A stretch of DNA of 64,000 bases from Saccopteryx bilineata (GCF_036850765.1 NC_089492.1:167212296-167276295); one strand, 5' to 3'. Numbered from the stretch's first letter, positions 31,875-44,795 are shown. Program-made: numbers and translations. The notes: a model not told the origin generated them from the letters alone.

Positions 31875-32519
31875 TAAAAGCAGGAGGTAAATCTCCCTTG
31901 GAAACAGTGTCCTCACTGTACCTGGACACAAACGAGAGGCATCCATATCTCCAGAGTTAGGAGACTCAGGACTGGAAGCATTAACATTCTGCTTCCAGGA
32001 GGAGAGAATAGATACATTTTTCTCTATTCCTCTTCCTGGGTCTCACTAAAAACCCTGGATATTGGATGTAAAATAAGCAAGAGCCTGAAAAAGGGAGAGA
32101 AGAGGCAGACCAGCAGGGACCTTGGGATCCAAAGGGTGACACCAGGTGAGTTCATAGGTTTTCTTTTTGCCTTATGTGTCCTCAGCTAGGTGCTGGAGTA
32201 GCTAGCACCACAGAAATGCCAGTGAGTCACATAAACAGCCCAACAAGAGCCTGCTCTTTCCAGCCAGAGTACCAGGAAGGAGCAACCTCATGAGATAAAA
32301 AGCTTTTAGACAAAAATCATTCTATTCCAATCAAACACCAAAGACAAAACTGTGGTGGTCCCCAGTTCACCAACACCAGAGAAGATGAAATGATGAGCCT
32401 TGACTTCCACCTGCTCTAAGCTGTAGCGAGGTGCCCTGTCCTACCCTACCTGTGATCCATGGGGGGTGCCAGAGGAGGTTGAGTGGGGAGCTGGGACTTT
32501 CAGGCCCAATGGTTATACT
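31870..32519. other. Unique sequence before an old L1
   Basis: About 0.65 kb, no repeat or gene recognised. Confidence 0.4.
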
Positions 32520-35500
32520 CAAAAAAGGAATAATCTCAAATACATAATCTTAGTTCCCACATCAAGAATCTATAAAAGTGAAGAACAAAATAAACCCAAA
32601 GAAAGTGAAGGAAGGAAATAATAAAGAGAACAGAAATTAGTAAAGTTGAAAACAGAAAAACAATAGAGAAAATTAATGAAATGAAAAGGTATTTCTCTGA
32701 GAAGATCAATAAATTTGGCAAACCACTAGCAGGACTGACACAAATGATGAACAGAAATAGAACACGGGATATCACGATAGACCCTGCCCATATCAAAAGG
32801 ATAATAAAGCAATATTACAAATAATCCTACAGATGTCAGTTTAAGAACTTAGGTGAAAAGAGCCAATTCTTCAGAGAACAAAATAACAAAACTTACCCAA
32901 CATGAATAAAATAGCTAACAATTGAGGAAATCATATTCATTATTTAAAATCTCCCTAAAAGAGAAATCTTCTGATCCAGATGCTTTTACAAGAGACTTAT
33001 ATCAAATGTTTAAAAAACAATAAACTCTACAAAATATCTTATAGAAAATAGAAGTGGAAGGAAGACTGCCCACTCATTTTATAAGTTAGTATTGCCATGA
33101 CACTAAAATCAGACATTGACAATACAAAAAAAGAAAACTACAGACCAATAGAGCTCATGAATTTAGAGACAAAAGATTAGCAAATAGACTTTAACAATAT
33201 ATAGAAAGAATTCTATTCCATGACCAGGTGGGGTTTATTCCAGAGATGAAAGGCTCTTTTGTAATTTGAAAAGCAGTCAACATAATCCACCTTCCTAATA
33301 GGTTCACAAAAAATCACATAATCATATTAATTGATGGTGAAAAAGCATTTAACAATATTCAACTTGATAATGAGCATTTACCAAAAAAAATAAAAATAAA
33401 AATCTACAGTTAATGTAATTCTTGATGATAAAAGACCAAAGGCTTTTCTGCTAAGATCAAGAACAAGGCAAGGATTTCTTCTATTGCCACTTTTATACAA
33501 TATATTTCTAGAACTTCTAGCTAGTGCAATAGGCAAGAAAGAAAATAAATGGTATACAGACCAGAGGAAGAAAGGGAGGGAGGTAAGATGGGAGGGAGAA
33601 AGAAAGGGAAGGAGGGAGGAAGAAATGAAAGAAGGAAGGAAAGATACTGCTCCTCTTTGCAGATTACATGATCGTCTATGAAGAAAATCTTAAGGAACCA
33701 CCAAAGAAAACTCCCAGAGAACCAATACATGTGTTCAGCAAAGTCACAGTCTACAAGATAAACATACAAAAATTAACTATATTTCTGCATACTAACAATA
33801 AACACATGGATACTGAAATAAAAAAACACCATACCATTTACAACCACTCAAAAGAATTGGGAGTAAATCTAACAAACATGTACAGGACTTGTATACTGAA
33901 AACTACAAAATATTGACCAAAGAAAAGCAGTGTGAATGTAGAGACCTAGCTTATTCATGAACTGGAAGACCCAACTTAGTAACGAGGTCAATTCTCCCCA
34001 AACTGATATGCAAGTTTAATGCAATTCATATTAAATTCCCTGCCAGACTTTTTGTAGATCTATGCAAGATTAGTCTAAAAGTCATATGGAAATGCAAAGG
34101 AAATGGGATAGCTACAAAGAATTTTTTAAAAAGAATAGTAAACTGAGAGGATCCATCTACCCAATTTTATGACTTATTATACAGCTAGAGTAGTCAAGGT
34201 TGTGTGGTGTTGGCAGAGGGGGAGACACAAAGGTCAATAGAAGAGCACAAAGAACCGAGAAAGAGACCCAAACAAATATTGCAAACAGATTTTTGAAGTT
34301 CAAAAGCAATCCAATAAAGAAAAGATAGCCTTTTTAACAAACAATGTTAGAGCAATAGGTCATCAAAAGACAAAATAATAAACTTTGACCTAGTTTTTAT
34401 ACTTTATACAAGAATAAACTCAAACTGGATCATGACATTAAATGTAAAATGTTAAACTATAAAACTTTCAAGAATAAAAAGAAAAATCTGGGATTTATGC
34501 TAGGCCAAATTATTAGACTTGACACCAAATATACAATCTATAAAAGAAAAAAACCTGAAATTATGGATTTAATAAAAATTAAAAGATTGGCTCAGTAAAA
34601 CACCTTGTTAAAAGAATAAAAAAGCAAGCTTCAGGCTGAGAGAAAATATTTGCTAAACATGTATCTAACAAAAGACCAATATCTAGAATACATTTAATAA
34701 AACTTTGAAAACTCGACCTTAAAAATAACAATCCAATTAGAAAATCCACAGAAGACATGAGCAGACATTTCATTAAGGAGGCAAGACAGATGACAAAAAA
34801 GCACATGACAAGTTGTTCAACGTCATTAGGATGCAAATTAAAACCACAGTAAGATACCATTAAGTACACACCTATCCGAATGACTAAAATAAAAAATAAT
34901 GACAACACCAGATGATGACCAGGCTGTGGAGAAATCAGATCACGCACCCACTGCCGAAGGCAATGTAAAAGGGTACAGTCATTATGGAAAACAGTCTGGC
35001 AGTTTCCTGAAAAACCAAACACATGGCTCCCATGCAACCCAGCAGTTGCACAGTAGGCATTTACTGCAGAGAATTGAGAAGTTATTGTCAAACAAAGCCT
35101 GTACACAAATCTTCAGAGTAGCTTTATTCATAACACCACAAACTGGAAACAACCCAGACAGCTTTCAACAGGAAAATGGTTAAAAAAAAAGTGCTACATC
35201 CATCCCATGGATGACTTACTCAACACCAAAAAGGAATGCATTATTGATTCATGCGACAACCTGGATGAATGTCTAGAGAACTATGCTGACTAAAAAAAGC
35301 CAACCCAAAAGATTACAAACCATGTGATTCCATGTATATAACATTCTTGAAATGACGCTATAGAAATGGAGAAGAGATGAGTGGTTTCAGGGGTGGAGAA
35401 GGGCATGGGGGATGGGGAGAAGTGAATGTTGCTGTAAAAGGACCCTTTTTACAGCATGAGGGACCCTGTGATGATGATGGAAATATTCTGTGTTTGATTC

Positions 35501-35573
35501 TATCAATGCTTGTATCCTGGCTGAGATAACAGTACCACAGTTTTCCCAGATGTTATCACTGGGGACAGCTGAG
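32520..35573 (+). mobile_element. Old L1 ORF2 and 3' UTR, degenerate
   Basis: The plus strand can be followed along ORF2: the end of the endonuclease-RT linker (32,560-32,760), the RT A region (33,320-33,360, ATTGATGGTGAAAAAGCATTT), the FADD region (33,655-33,680), and the C-terminal Cys region (34,910-35,010). Stops and frameshifts are frequent. A purine-rich GGAA-like expansion lies at 33,565-33,645. The 3' UTR resumes at 35,919-36,000 (ATAAAAGTTTATTTTTTAAAAA) on the far side of an LTR. Confidence 0.85.
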
Positions 35574-35918
35574 TGTCATGGACTGAATTGTGTCCCCTTA
35601 AATTCATATGTTGAAGCCCTAACTCTTTAAAAGGTAAATAAGGTTAAATGGGGTGGGGCCTTAATCCAATCAGATAAGTGCCCTTTTAAGAAGAGGAAGA
35701 GGCACCAAGGAAGTTTGCACATAGAGAAAAGGCCATGTCAGGACACAGCAAAAGGTTGCTGTTGACAAGCCAGAGACAGGGAACTCAGCAAAAACCAAAT
35801 CTACTGAAACTTTGGCCTTGAACTTCTAACCTTCAAAAATATTTAAAAAATACATTTTTTTAATTTAAGCCACCCAGTCTGTGGCATTTTGTTACTGCAG
35901 CATCAGCAGACTAATACT
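35574..35918 (+). mobile_element. MaLR-type solo LTR (MST/MLT1-like) inside the old L1
   Basis: The LTR starts TGTCATGGACTGAATTGTGTCCCCTTAAATTCATATGTTGAAGCCC and ends with TTAAGCCACCCAGTCTGTGGCATTTTGTTA … CAGACTAATAC. This is the MST/MLT1 LTR layout. The flanks CTGAG (35,569-35,573) and CTGGG (35,919-35,923) fit a 5-bp duplication with one change. The L1 3' UTR continues on both sides. Confidence 0.8.
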
Positions 35919-36000
35919 CTGGGTAAAGGGTTCTCTGTATTATTTCTTACAACTCCATGTTAATCTAAAATTACCTCAAAATAAAAGTTTATTTTTTAAA

Positions 36001-36310
36001 AAAAACTTTTTTATTATCTTGAAGAACAGCTCTAGCTGGGAAGTACCTGAAAGACAACAGAGGTCTCTTAACTAGATTTTCTCTGCTAAGCCTGTCAGGT
36101 GTTTCTTCTTGGTCTACCCATGATTCCTTGTGCTTATCTCTATCTCTGCCTTATCTTCCTGTTCTACAATTAGCTATTCATGCTTGTCTTCTCCACTGTA
36201 CCATGTCTGTTTTAAGTGCATGGACCATGTCTCTGTTATCTTCTACGTAGCATGGAGCCATGTGTTTGTTGTCATGATGCTTGGCTGTAGTAAGTGCTCA
36301 AGAAATGTTT
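36001..36310. other. Unique sequence between old L1 and a SINE
   Basis: No gene recognised. The left TSD of the next SINE ends here. Confidence 0.35.
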
Positions 36311-36696
36311 TTCTGTTGTGTGTGTGTGTCTGTGTGTGTCTGTCTGTGTGTTTTAGTGAGAGGAGGGGAGGCAGAGAGATAGATTCCCTCATGCTCCCAG
36401 ACCAGGATCCACCCAGCAAGTCCAATGCCCACTAGGGAGCAATTCTCTGCCCATCTGGGGTGTTGCTCCATTGCGAAACTGGAGCCATTTTTTAGCACCT
36501 GAGGCAGAGGCCATGGAGCCATCCTCAGTGCTCATGGCCGGCTCGGTCAAGCCAATCAAGCCATGGCTGTGAGAGCAGAAGTGGGGAGAGGAGGGAGAAG
36601 CAGATGGGCACTTCTCCTGTGTGTCCTGACTGGGAATTGAACCCAGGACATCCACATGCTGGACCGAGCTCTACCACTCAGCCAATCACCCAAGGC
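36311..36696 (-). mobile_element. Long tRNA-derived SINE (older copy)
   Basis: Minus-strand SINE of the 40.4-kb family, with the B-box-like GGTTCAATTCC (36,634-36,644) and the 3' end expanded to a (TG)n/(TCTG)n run at 36,315-36,353 on plus. The 12-bp duplication CAAGAAATGTTT flanks it (36,299-36,310 and 36,697-36,708). Confidence 0.88.
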
Positions 36697-36708
36697 CAAG
36701 AAATGTTT

Positions 36709-37672
36709 GTTGCATGGCAAGTCATTGAATGCCTCTGAGACAGCATTTGATGACAGATTTTTGTCTAAGACTGACTCCTGGTTGATTCATATACGACATC
36801 TTGGAACAAATTTAAAGATGAGACTGAATAAAACGAAGACACTAACAAATTTTTATAAAGAAAGTATTTTCTATTGTAAATTTTGTTAAGGCAATTTCTT
36901 ATTGCCTTAAAGTCTTATGTTAAGACTTTCCAAAATATTCCATCATCCTTTTTATTTCATCGAAAGTATTTTTATTAGGATTAAGTCTTTTCTATTTTAA
37001 AAAAGAATTGGTTTGCTTATTGATTTTTCCCCAGTAACAAATTTTACTCTACAGAGTTTGAGCCTCAGACATAGTAAGAACTTACTAAATGTTCGCTGTT
37101 ATTGTTACTCATTCTTTGTCAAAGAAAAGTGAGACTATTTGGACACCGCAAAGGCAGAGTGCAGACTTCGAGCTGCATGTACCCAGGAGGAGATGGGATG
37201 AGGCCGAGGAGACCTTCGACACACTTCAAGTTATATCCCCAGTGGACCCCTCCCTTCCAGGGTATGAGGCTGGTCCTTTGCAGAGTTCCTCCCAGAAGAA
37301 ATTCAATATTTCTATGACCTTTTTTATTTCGTAAACACCTGAATTCAGAGTCACTAATAATGTGATGGGATTATTTCCCCCCAGTTCTTCCAGACCTACC
37401 CACCTTCAAAAGACTGATGATGCTAGGATTCCTCATTTAATCAAGAAATAGAATTTCAGGAATTGGCCTTTCGCTCATGGGCAGGATGGCTGGGGAAAAA
37501 ATCCACAGCAGGGACTCTCTTGAGTCTTAAACTGAGTTGTGGAAAAAAATCCTGAGAAATCCTTTTGGAAAGAATGGGAAAGAATCCACATAAAAGATTT
37601 TATTGCTCATGACAAACTCCTACTGCTCACATAAATTTCTTTACAAACTAGACTAACATTATAAATATGTAA

Positions 37673-37678
<6 letters not shown>
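36709..37678. other. Unique sequence, nothing recognised
   Basis: About 1 kb. Short frames only. Confidence 0.4.

Positions 37679-37703
<25 letters not shown>
37679..37703 (+). repeat. (CA)n microsatellite
   Basis: Twelve CA units, uninterrupted. Confidence 0.96.
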
Positions 37704-37984
37704 TGACACATTGATTAGGCAGCATGTGTAGTGTGCTCCCCCCCAAAAATATTGATTTCTGTCTGAACATCTTTAAATACAAATGGAAAAACAATTTCAG
37801 GATTCAAGTTCTCAAACACTTTCCCATTCTGAAGTCCCTCCCTATTTCATTCTGGATAATTCTTCTACTGTCATAAACTAGAACAGATATTTACATTTTA
37901 TTTAATTTACAGATGTGCTACTCCTTAATTTACCAGAATGTTTTTGCTACTCCTCCTTAAAAAAAGTGATGCTTCATAAGGTGC

Positions 37985-38115
37985 TCAAGATAGTTTGTAT
38001 TTATTACATCATTTGTTATCCCAATATGCCTAGGAGTAGATACTTTTTAAAAGGCCAACAAGATAAGAAGCATGTTTGTTCTCCCCATTTTACAGATGAG
38101 AAAACTGAAGGAAAT
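37985..38115 (-). mobile_element. MIR SINE fragment (antisense)
   Basis: TATTTATTACATCATTTGTTATCCCAATATGCCTAGG, then TCTCCCCATTTTACAGATGAGAAAACTGAAGG, complement of the MIR core. Confidence 0.75.
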
Positions 38116-38259
38116 GGATTTCCATTCATTCATCAAGTTGTTCATTCACCAATTATTTATTAAAAGTCCCTGCCTCGAAGTGCTAGGGTTAGAGTAACTG
38201 TCTGGGTCCCTTTTCTCTTGGAGTTCCTCATCTTATGGGGGGAGTCCAGTTGATATTTT

Positions 38260-38440
38260 CCAAATGCAAATCCAATCATGTCACCTCTTCACTTAAATTA
38301 CTTCTGGGTTTTTTAACAGATCTTAGAATAAAGACTAAAATTCTAATCATGGCTTACAATGTTTACATGGTGGTCTTACCCCATATCCACTAATAGTAAC
38401 CTCATCTAATTTCTGTCAACATCCCAAACAAAGCTTTAAT
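38260..38440 (+). mobile_element. L2 LINE internal fragment
   Basis: AATCCAATCATGTCACCTCTTCACTTAAATTACTTCTGG, then TTAGAATAAAGACTAAAATTC and GGCTTACAATGTTTACATGGTGG follow the L2 body order. Confidence 0.7.
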
Positions 38441-40434
38441 TTTCTTATCCAAGAGGTTCTCATGTTTTGGGTTTTTTGAGACTATTTTATTTAATTTCAA
38501 AGTTTTTATTTTTATCAAAGTTTTAAAGGTGTACAGTTCAAAGAGTTGTAAAGGCATACAGTTCAAACAGTTGATAGTTCTAATAATCTTGTTACAAAGA
38601 TAACAGCCCTCTTTTCTGCAGACTCAACCACTTTTCAGTCTTCAGTTGAATCTTTTGGTATTTACTACCTCCTTATCTCTCGATAACACTCTTGGATGGC
38701 CACATCTCTATTTTTTACTGTTAAACTCTGTTTATTGACTTCACACAGAGGAATATGAGGCTTTAATTTTATTTACCCCCCCCCATTCTGTTTCCACCAC
38801 TGCAGGCTGACACAACTTCTCATTCTAAATCCAATTTTATTTAAAAAAGCAGATTTTATGCATTATAAATCATAGCATAAAGTTGTACTCATTTGTTCCT
38901 GGTTCAGAAACATCTGAACAGAAAGCTCAGCTCAGGGGGAAAAAAAGATAAAAGGCATAATTAACTGGATATTTTCACTAGAAGGAATCATTGGCATCAT
39001 TTGTTCCTCTCTTTTAACTTCAGACATTAATACTAGGTTCAATGGCAAAAGATGACAGACAGAGGACTAGCCAGCTACTCTCAGTCCATTTTTCTCAGCC
39101 ATGGCATATGCCAGGGCTCTCTAGCATATGCCATGCTATAAGCAAACTTTCAATTAGAATGAATTTAGGGCTGATCACAAGAAGCAGGAAATTTAAAATA
39201 TTTCCCTAAAGGTACCTTACTGCTTGATCCTGGGCAGGAGTACTTGGGCTGGAACGTGAACCCAGCCTGGGCTCTGAGCTCAACACTTTCCTTTTGGAAT
39301 TGGCATCACACTGCTGCTGTATTTGTCAGACCATGGTCATTGCTAATTCTTGGAGCCTGAAGCTCTCTGGCCTGCTGTCAGACTCATAGATCTGTTATAA
39401 AAATTAAATAAGTCAATATAGATGTAAACACTGTGCCTTGAAAAACTGCCTGCCATTTGGGAAGCAGCCCATGAATATTAGCTGCCATCACACCTCCTCT
39501 TCCTCCCCTTCTTCCTCTGCCAATTTCCTTCCTTTCATCATTGCTGACAAGCCTATCTTTTTTCTTGGTCCTGATAAATGCCCTTCTTTTCTTTAATTGC
39601 CCTCATGAAATTTTTCCACTAAATACTTTTTTTTGCCGCTGTCCATTCAGAGTTCAAACTTTTATCCTCTTGTCTAGTTTTCAACATTTTTTTGTATACC
39701 TGCCTTCCATTTGTAATTGACTACCAGCAACCCTAGTATTGTCCCATTTGGGTTCCTTCTACTCCCTGGGGTGTTTCTCGTTGTACCTCTCCACACCAAC
39801 CATTCCATTCCCAACTCATGCCAGCCCCCCAAGGAGTCCTCCCTGGGCCAGGCACACACTTTCCACATCTGCAAAGAGAAAGGAGACCCAGCACCATGGT
39901 CCCTGGAGGTTCCCCTGCTTTTCCCCTGTCCTCTCGGATGGACAGCTTCACAGATCTCAGTGTGCTCATGCTCTTCTGTAGAGTAAGGGCACTGAACACC
40001 TAGCCCTGAAATTATTGGATGTAATAAATGCTTTTGTTGCATTTCAGATAACTGATCCTGCTCAGCTGGGGAACTGGGGTGCTGCACCTGCCACAGGAAA
40101 GCCAAAGGCAGATGAACCCCCTTATTGTCCTTTTCTTTGGTTTTTATTCTTCCTTGGGGGAAAACTAGTTTGTTTCAGAAACTGCGGATAGAAAACATTG
40201 TGTAGATTATACCACAGGGGAAAGCACAGCAAATTAAGACTATCCTTCCTTTATTATTCTGGGAATGTCCATTCTGGGGTATAGAAGTAACTAAATACTT
40301 TCATATCTTTACATCCACCCTACAATGAAATCAGTACAACAAAGACTGTTGACAGGAAAAGGATCTTTAGGGGTGACTTTTCCTTTTCCTCACCTCTCTC
40401 TTCTCACCTCCCCAAGTGATAGCTTCTCAACATT
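38441..40434. other. Unique sequence, nothing recognised
   Basis: About 2 kb. There is a small repeated word, GTACAGTTCAAA and CATACAGTTCAAA, at 38,532 and 38,556. Open frames up to 143 codons at 39,674-40,105 (minus) carry no domain. Confidence 0.4.
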
Positions 40435-40449
40435 TAAAATTTTGCTATA

Positions 40450-40860
40450 AGCCCTGGCCGGTTGGCCGGTAGAGCATCGGCCTAGCGTGCGGAGGACCCG
40501 GGTTCGATTCCCGGCCAGGGCACATAGGAGAAGCGCCCATTTGCTTCTCCACCCCTCCGCCGCGCCTTCCTCTCTGTCTCTCTCTTCCCCTCCCGCAGCC
40601 AAGGCTCCATTGGAGCAAAGATGGCCCAGGCGCTGGGGATGGCTCTGTGGCCTCTGCCTCAGGCGCTAGAGTGGCTCTGGTCGCAACATGGTGACGCCCA
40701 GGATGGGCAGAGCATCGCCCCCTGGTGGGCAGAGCGTCGTCCCATGGTGGGCGTGCCGGGTGGATCCCGGTGGGGCGCATGCGGGAATCTGTCTGACTGT
40801 CTCTCCCTGTTTCCAGCTTCAGAAAAATGCAAAAAATGCAAAAAGTAAAAAATAAATAAA
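40450..40860 (+). mobile_element. Long tRNA-derived SINE, young copy with tRNA-like head
   Basis: The first 72 nt fold as a tRNA: acceptor GCCCTGG pairs with CCAGGGC, the T arm is CCGGGTTCGATTCCCGG, and an A-box lies upstream. A GGAGAAGC…GCTTCTCC hairpin follows (40,527-40,550), then a GC-rich body and an A-rich tail AAAAAATAAATAAATA. Total about 410 bp. The duplication TAAAATTTTGCTATA is perfect (40,435-40,449 and 40,861-40,875). A B-box with no mutation suggests an active Pol III promoter at insertion. Confidence 0.97.
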
Positions 40861-41074
40861 TAAAATTTTGCTATATCCTGTTTTCTTAAACAAAAATTTC
40901 CATTCTCGTATTATTTCAAATACCCCCTTGTCCAATAAAGAGCAAAAAAGAAAGGATTAAAATAAAATATGAAGGAAGAGGAAAGACAAATGAAATATTA
41001 GAATAGTATCCAATATATATATGTTAGACCTTTCATTAGTCACTTAATATATTCTATTCTATTAGTGATAAAAT

Positions 41075-41210
41075 GGTGACAGAAGGACACTTGACTTGCG
41101 GTGGTGAACACACAATACAATACACAGATGATGTATTACAGAATTGTACTTCCTGAAACCTGTATAATTTTATTAACCAATGTCACCTGAATAAAGTCAA
41201 TAAAGGATAA
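41075..41210 (+). mobile_element. L1 3' terminal fragment (older subfamily)
   Basis: Contains TGGTGAACACACAATACAATACACAGATGATGTATTACAG, also present at 53,200-53,250 and 60,200-60,235. It ends in AATAAAGTCAATAAAGG. Only the last ~135 bp survive. Confidence 0.85.
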
Positions 41211-42524
41211 TGATAACAATCCTGCAAGGTCATCACTATTAGGCTGCTCACAGTTGAGAAAATAGAGGTTCAAGGGGGTTAAACTGTCCCTTGTTATTGT
41301 CCATTGTCTATTAGTCTAGTTAGTCTTTAGCCAAATTCTGCTAGACTCCAAAGCCTGTGCTCCCCCCTCCCTTTGCTCGACTGATTTTCCATAGCTGCTA
41401 AATGAATTACCACCCAAACTCAGTTGCTTCAAACAAGTTTTTTTTTTTTAATCTCAAAAGTTCTATGAGCCAAGGGTACAGTTTAGTTGAGTGCTTCTGA
41501 CTCAGGGTCTCGCAGAAGGTGAATGCTGGGGGCTGCCAGCATCTGCAGGGTCACCCAGGTGGCTGCTGGCAGGCCTCAGAGTCCTGCTGACTATTGGCAG
41601 GAAATATAGATTTCTTGCCAAGGGGTCTTTCCGCCAGTCAATTCACAAGGCTTCCCCCAGAGTGATGAATTAAGAGAGTGAGTGAGAACACCCAAGATGG
41701 AAGCCACAGTCTTTTAACAACCTAATTTTGAAAATGACACCCTATCACTTCTGTTTCTTAGAAGTGAGTCAAGAATCCAATGGCCACTCAAAGGGGGGAG
41801 GGTGATACAAGGATGTGAACACCATCAGGTGGGCGACTCCTGGGGACTTTGTAGAAATCGTCTTTATGAGCTCATTTTTATGTCCTATTTAGACCATCTC
41901 TCAGGTAAAACTAACACTCTACTTGAGCTTAGCAACTTTCAGAATTTTTTTTTCACTGTAAATTTTCAGAAAAGAATTTTAAAGAAATTTATGTGATATA
42001 TATAGCAATGCTAAAGTGCTGTCTTCCTACTGGCTGAAATGTATACAATATAAGAATAAAATGAAATCAAATGACAGGAATAAACAGCACTGGTGCGTTT
42101 TATACAGCACTATTTTGCAAAATTTTCTATTGTTATAGTGTGGATAAGAAGTATCTTAGTGGCCACCTGCGCCATGTACATATCTGTTCCCTCATAAGTG
42201 ACACCTCATTTATGTTCCAAATTAGCCAAGAATACTTACTGACTATACTTAGGAGCAGGGTCCTTTGTTCTGCTGCACACATTGTAAGTAAAACTTGTCG
42301 TACCTCTCAAAGCTTTAGAATCCAATTGACTCAGCTGAAATATCTGAACCTCACAGGACCTAGTGAGGAGAGGCAGTATGGACACACCTTCTTCTTGAAG
42401 GCTAATTGAACAGGACCCTGGGTCCCAGAGACCTGGTTTCAAAGGTCTGCTCCCCTGAGTGGTTTTTGGGTGAGTGCTCTTGTCTGAAAACTAGTATAAC
42501 AATACTTACCCACTTGACAGGACA
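41211..42524. other. Unique sequence with an antisense MIR relic
   Basis: 41,215-41,330 may be a MIR complement (ACAATCCTGCAAGGTCATCACTATTA … GAAAATAGAGGTTCAAGGGGGTTAAACTG). The rest is not recognised. Confidence 0.4.
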
Positions 42525-42780
42525 GCTATGAGCATAGGCAGCATAGCTGAGTGGTTTAGGCACATGGATTGCAAAGTGAGGCTGCTTGGGTTCAATTCTT
42601 GGCTCTACCACTTACTGTAGGAATACCCTGAACTTTTCCACTTCAGTCTTCTCCACTGGAAACTGGACAGAGTGATGGCACTTACCTCCAGGGGCTGTTG
42701 GGAGGACTGAGTGAGTTAATAGGCACAAAACACTCAGAACAATGCTCAGCATTTGGTAAGCATTCAACCAACAGGGGTAA
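42525..42780 (+). mobile_element. MIR SINE, near full length
   Basis: The head (GCATAGCTGAGTGGTTTAGGCACATGGATTGC) through GGTTCAATTCTTGGCTCTACCACTTACTG, TCTTCTCCACTGG and the tail GGCACAAAACACTCAGAACAATGCTCAGCATTTGG is in forward MIR order. 42,860-42,960 may hold part of a second MIR. Confidence 0.88.
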
Positions 42781-42960
42781 ATGAAGCTATTTGTGTAAAG
42801 TCTTCAGTATAGCACATGGCATAAAGCAAGAAAATAAATTTTTCTCAATTTTTTAACCTTTAATTTCTTTACCTGTAAAACAGGGAACTAATGTTTGTCT
42901 TATTAGTTTCTTAAGATAATAAAACATTGTGCCTAATGGTTTGGTGTGCCATGATAAATA

Positions 42961-44795
42961 TGAGATCAAGGTATATATCATTCTGCTGCTGTGTCAAATG
43001 AGGACTTATTAGGGGGTAGCTGCTATTATTATGAATATTCACCAGCAGTTATGGAGCTACTGATACATGGGAGCTGGGAATGTCAGATAACTCAGTGCAA
43101 AACCTCTCTCAAGCCAGAAGTCAGCATCTCAGCCCCATGTGAGGGCCGCGCTAGGGCTCGACTACAGATGTTCCTTTCAGTCTGGGGAGCACTTTCTGCA
43201 GTTTGTTTGGGGTTGTATGTGCTCAGGGACTTCTGAATCTGAGAATGGTTTCTTCTGGCTTCTGCTTGGTATTTTAATTGACATATTAAGTTTCTTATCT
43301 ACTTGTCCTTTGTGTTTTTAATAATCCCCCTTTGTGGTTACAGGCAGAGCACAGAAAGACTGTATTAGAAAGAGCTAGTGCAGAGAAAGGCCAGGGACAC
43401 AGGGCGAGCCTGTGGCTCTGGAATCATTTGGTTCCAAGCAGAGGGAGCTGGCTGTCTAGCCTGCGAGTAGCTTCCAGAAGGACTGGCTCACAGGGGGACG
43501 AGGAGGGGAGGCTTGAGCACCCAAAGGACATGCTGAAATTCTCTTGTTCTGCTTTGTCAAGGACCACCATTGTGCCTTATCCTCTTCCGAGAGCCCTGCT
43601 CAACAACACTAAATGCTTTGGACCCTCCCTCCAAGGCCAAGAGGGATATTTCATAGGTAGCACCAGCTTGGGTGGAAAAGAATGCATTTCTCAAAAACAT
43701 AACCCTGTCTGTGACCCTGCTAATGATAGCCACAAACCAAGGGGAAAGAAAAGCAGTTTAAAGCTAGTTCTGGGAAGTATTATAGATTGCCCCTGACCTC
43801 CTCCCCAGAGCCAGAGCTCTGGCTATCAGACTGAAGGCAAACAACAAAACAGTTTTGACAGTGGGGAGATACCATTTTGTGGCTGTAGGAACACAGAATA
43901 AAAGAAAAATATATAAACAACTCTTTGAGCTTTGAAAATAAATACTACCAGGACCAGGTATTACTCATAGAATTTCATTTTTATTAGAAATAACAAGCCT
44001 TAGTGACTATCACTGTCCCCATCTCATGTTGAGTTCATTAGGGGTGCATTATTTCTGATCATCTTGAACTACAGTTGAAATTCTACTTATTTTGGGTCCT
44101 CTTTTCATTTCTGTACCTGGAGGTTTTGGAGAAGTCCCGTTGGAGTTTCCTTGGCAATATTTTTATGTATCTTACATTAAGTACATTTCATCAAAGTCCT
44201 AACTTTCATCACCTTTCATATGGTATTAGCTTGGCTTTAAATTCCTTAGTCGGAGAATCTCAGCGCTAAAGGGTAAGTTTCTGTTATCTGTTATCAACTC
44301 CCTGTTCGGGGATTACTAGTGTTTTTTCATGTGGGATATAAACATATTCAGATAATTCTCTTGAGCTTCACTTGTTGAAATTTGACATTTGTCCTATCAC
44401 TCGATTATGGCTGAGCTCCCAGAAAGCTTTCCTGGCACCTCTGATAGCAGCCTATCCCCGCCCCCCTACCCACCCCAGTGCACATACTCATTCCTGGTCC
44501 CAATCTTCCCTTTAGCTAAGCAGTAGGAACACTCTGTCTGTAAAGACTATTGCAAATTTGGGTGGCATGGGGCTGTTAGCCACAGAGAGGTCACAAGATC
44601 AGATACTTGGGCTTTTCTGTCCTGGTTAGGTAGGGTTTAGGACTGCTTCCTTCATCCTACCTCCTGGTTACTCCCCACAACCCAATGTTTTAGCCTTCCT
44701 CAGTGTCAGCATGTCCTACTGGCTTCCAGGAACCTTTTTAGAAAGTATGTGCTATCTCCAATGCTGCTGAAACTGGAACTGTTGCTCTCTAACTT
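42961..44795. other. Unique sequence, nothing recognised
   Basis: A 154-codon frame at 43,332-43,796 (plus) lacks identifiable features. No repeat named in 1.8 kb. Confidence 0.4.

Noticed and set aside
34579..35106. A 175-codon minus-strand gene
   Set aside because: It is the antisense of an old plus-strand L1 ORF2.
39674..40105. 143-codon minus-strand frame
   Set aside because: No domain, no splice context, and overlapping frames on the other strand are of similar length, as in other GC-rich unique stretches.
40451..40523. A tRNA gene with a complete cloverleaf
   Set aside because: It is the head of a SINE with a body, A tail and perfect TSD, so it is a retrotransposon part and not a tRNA gene.
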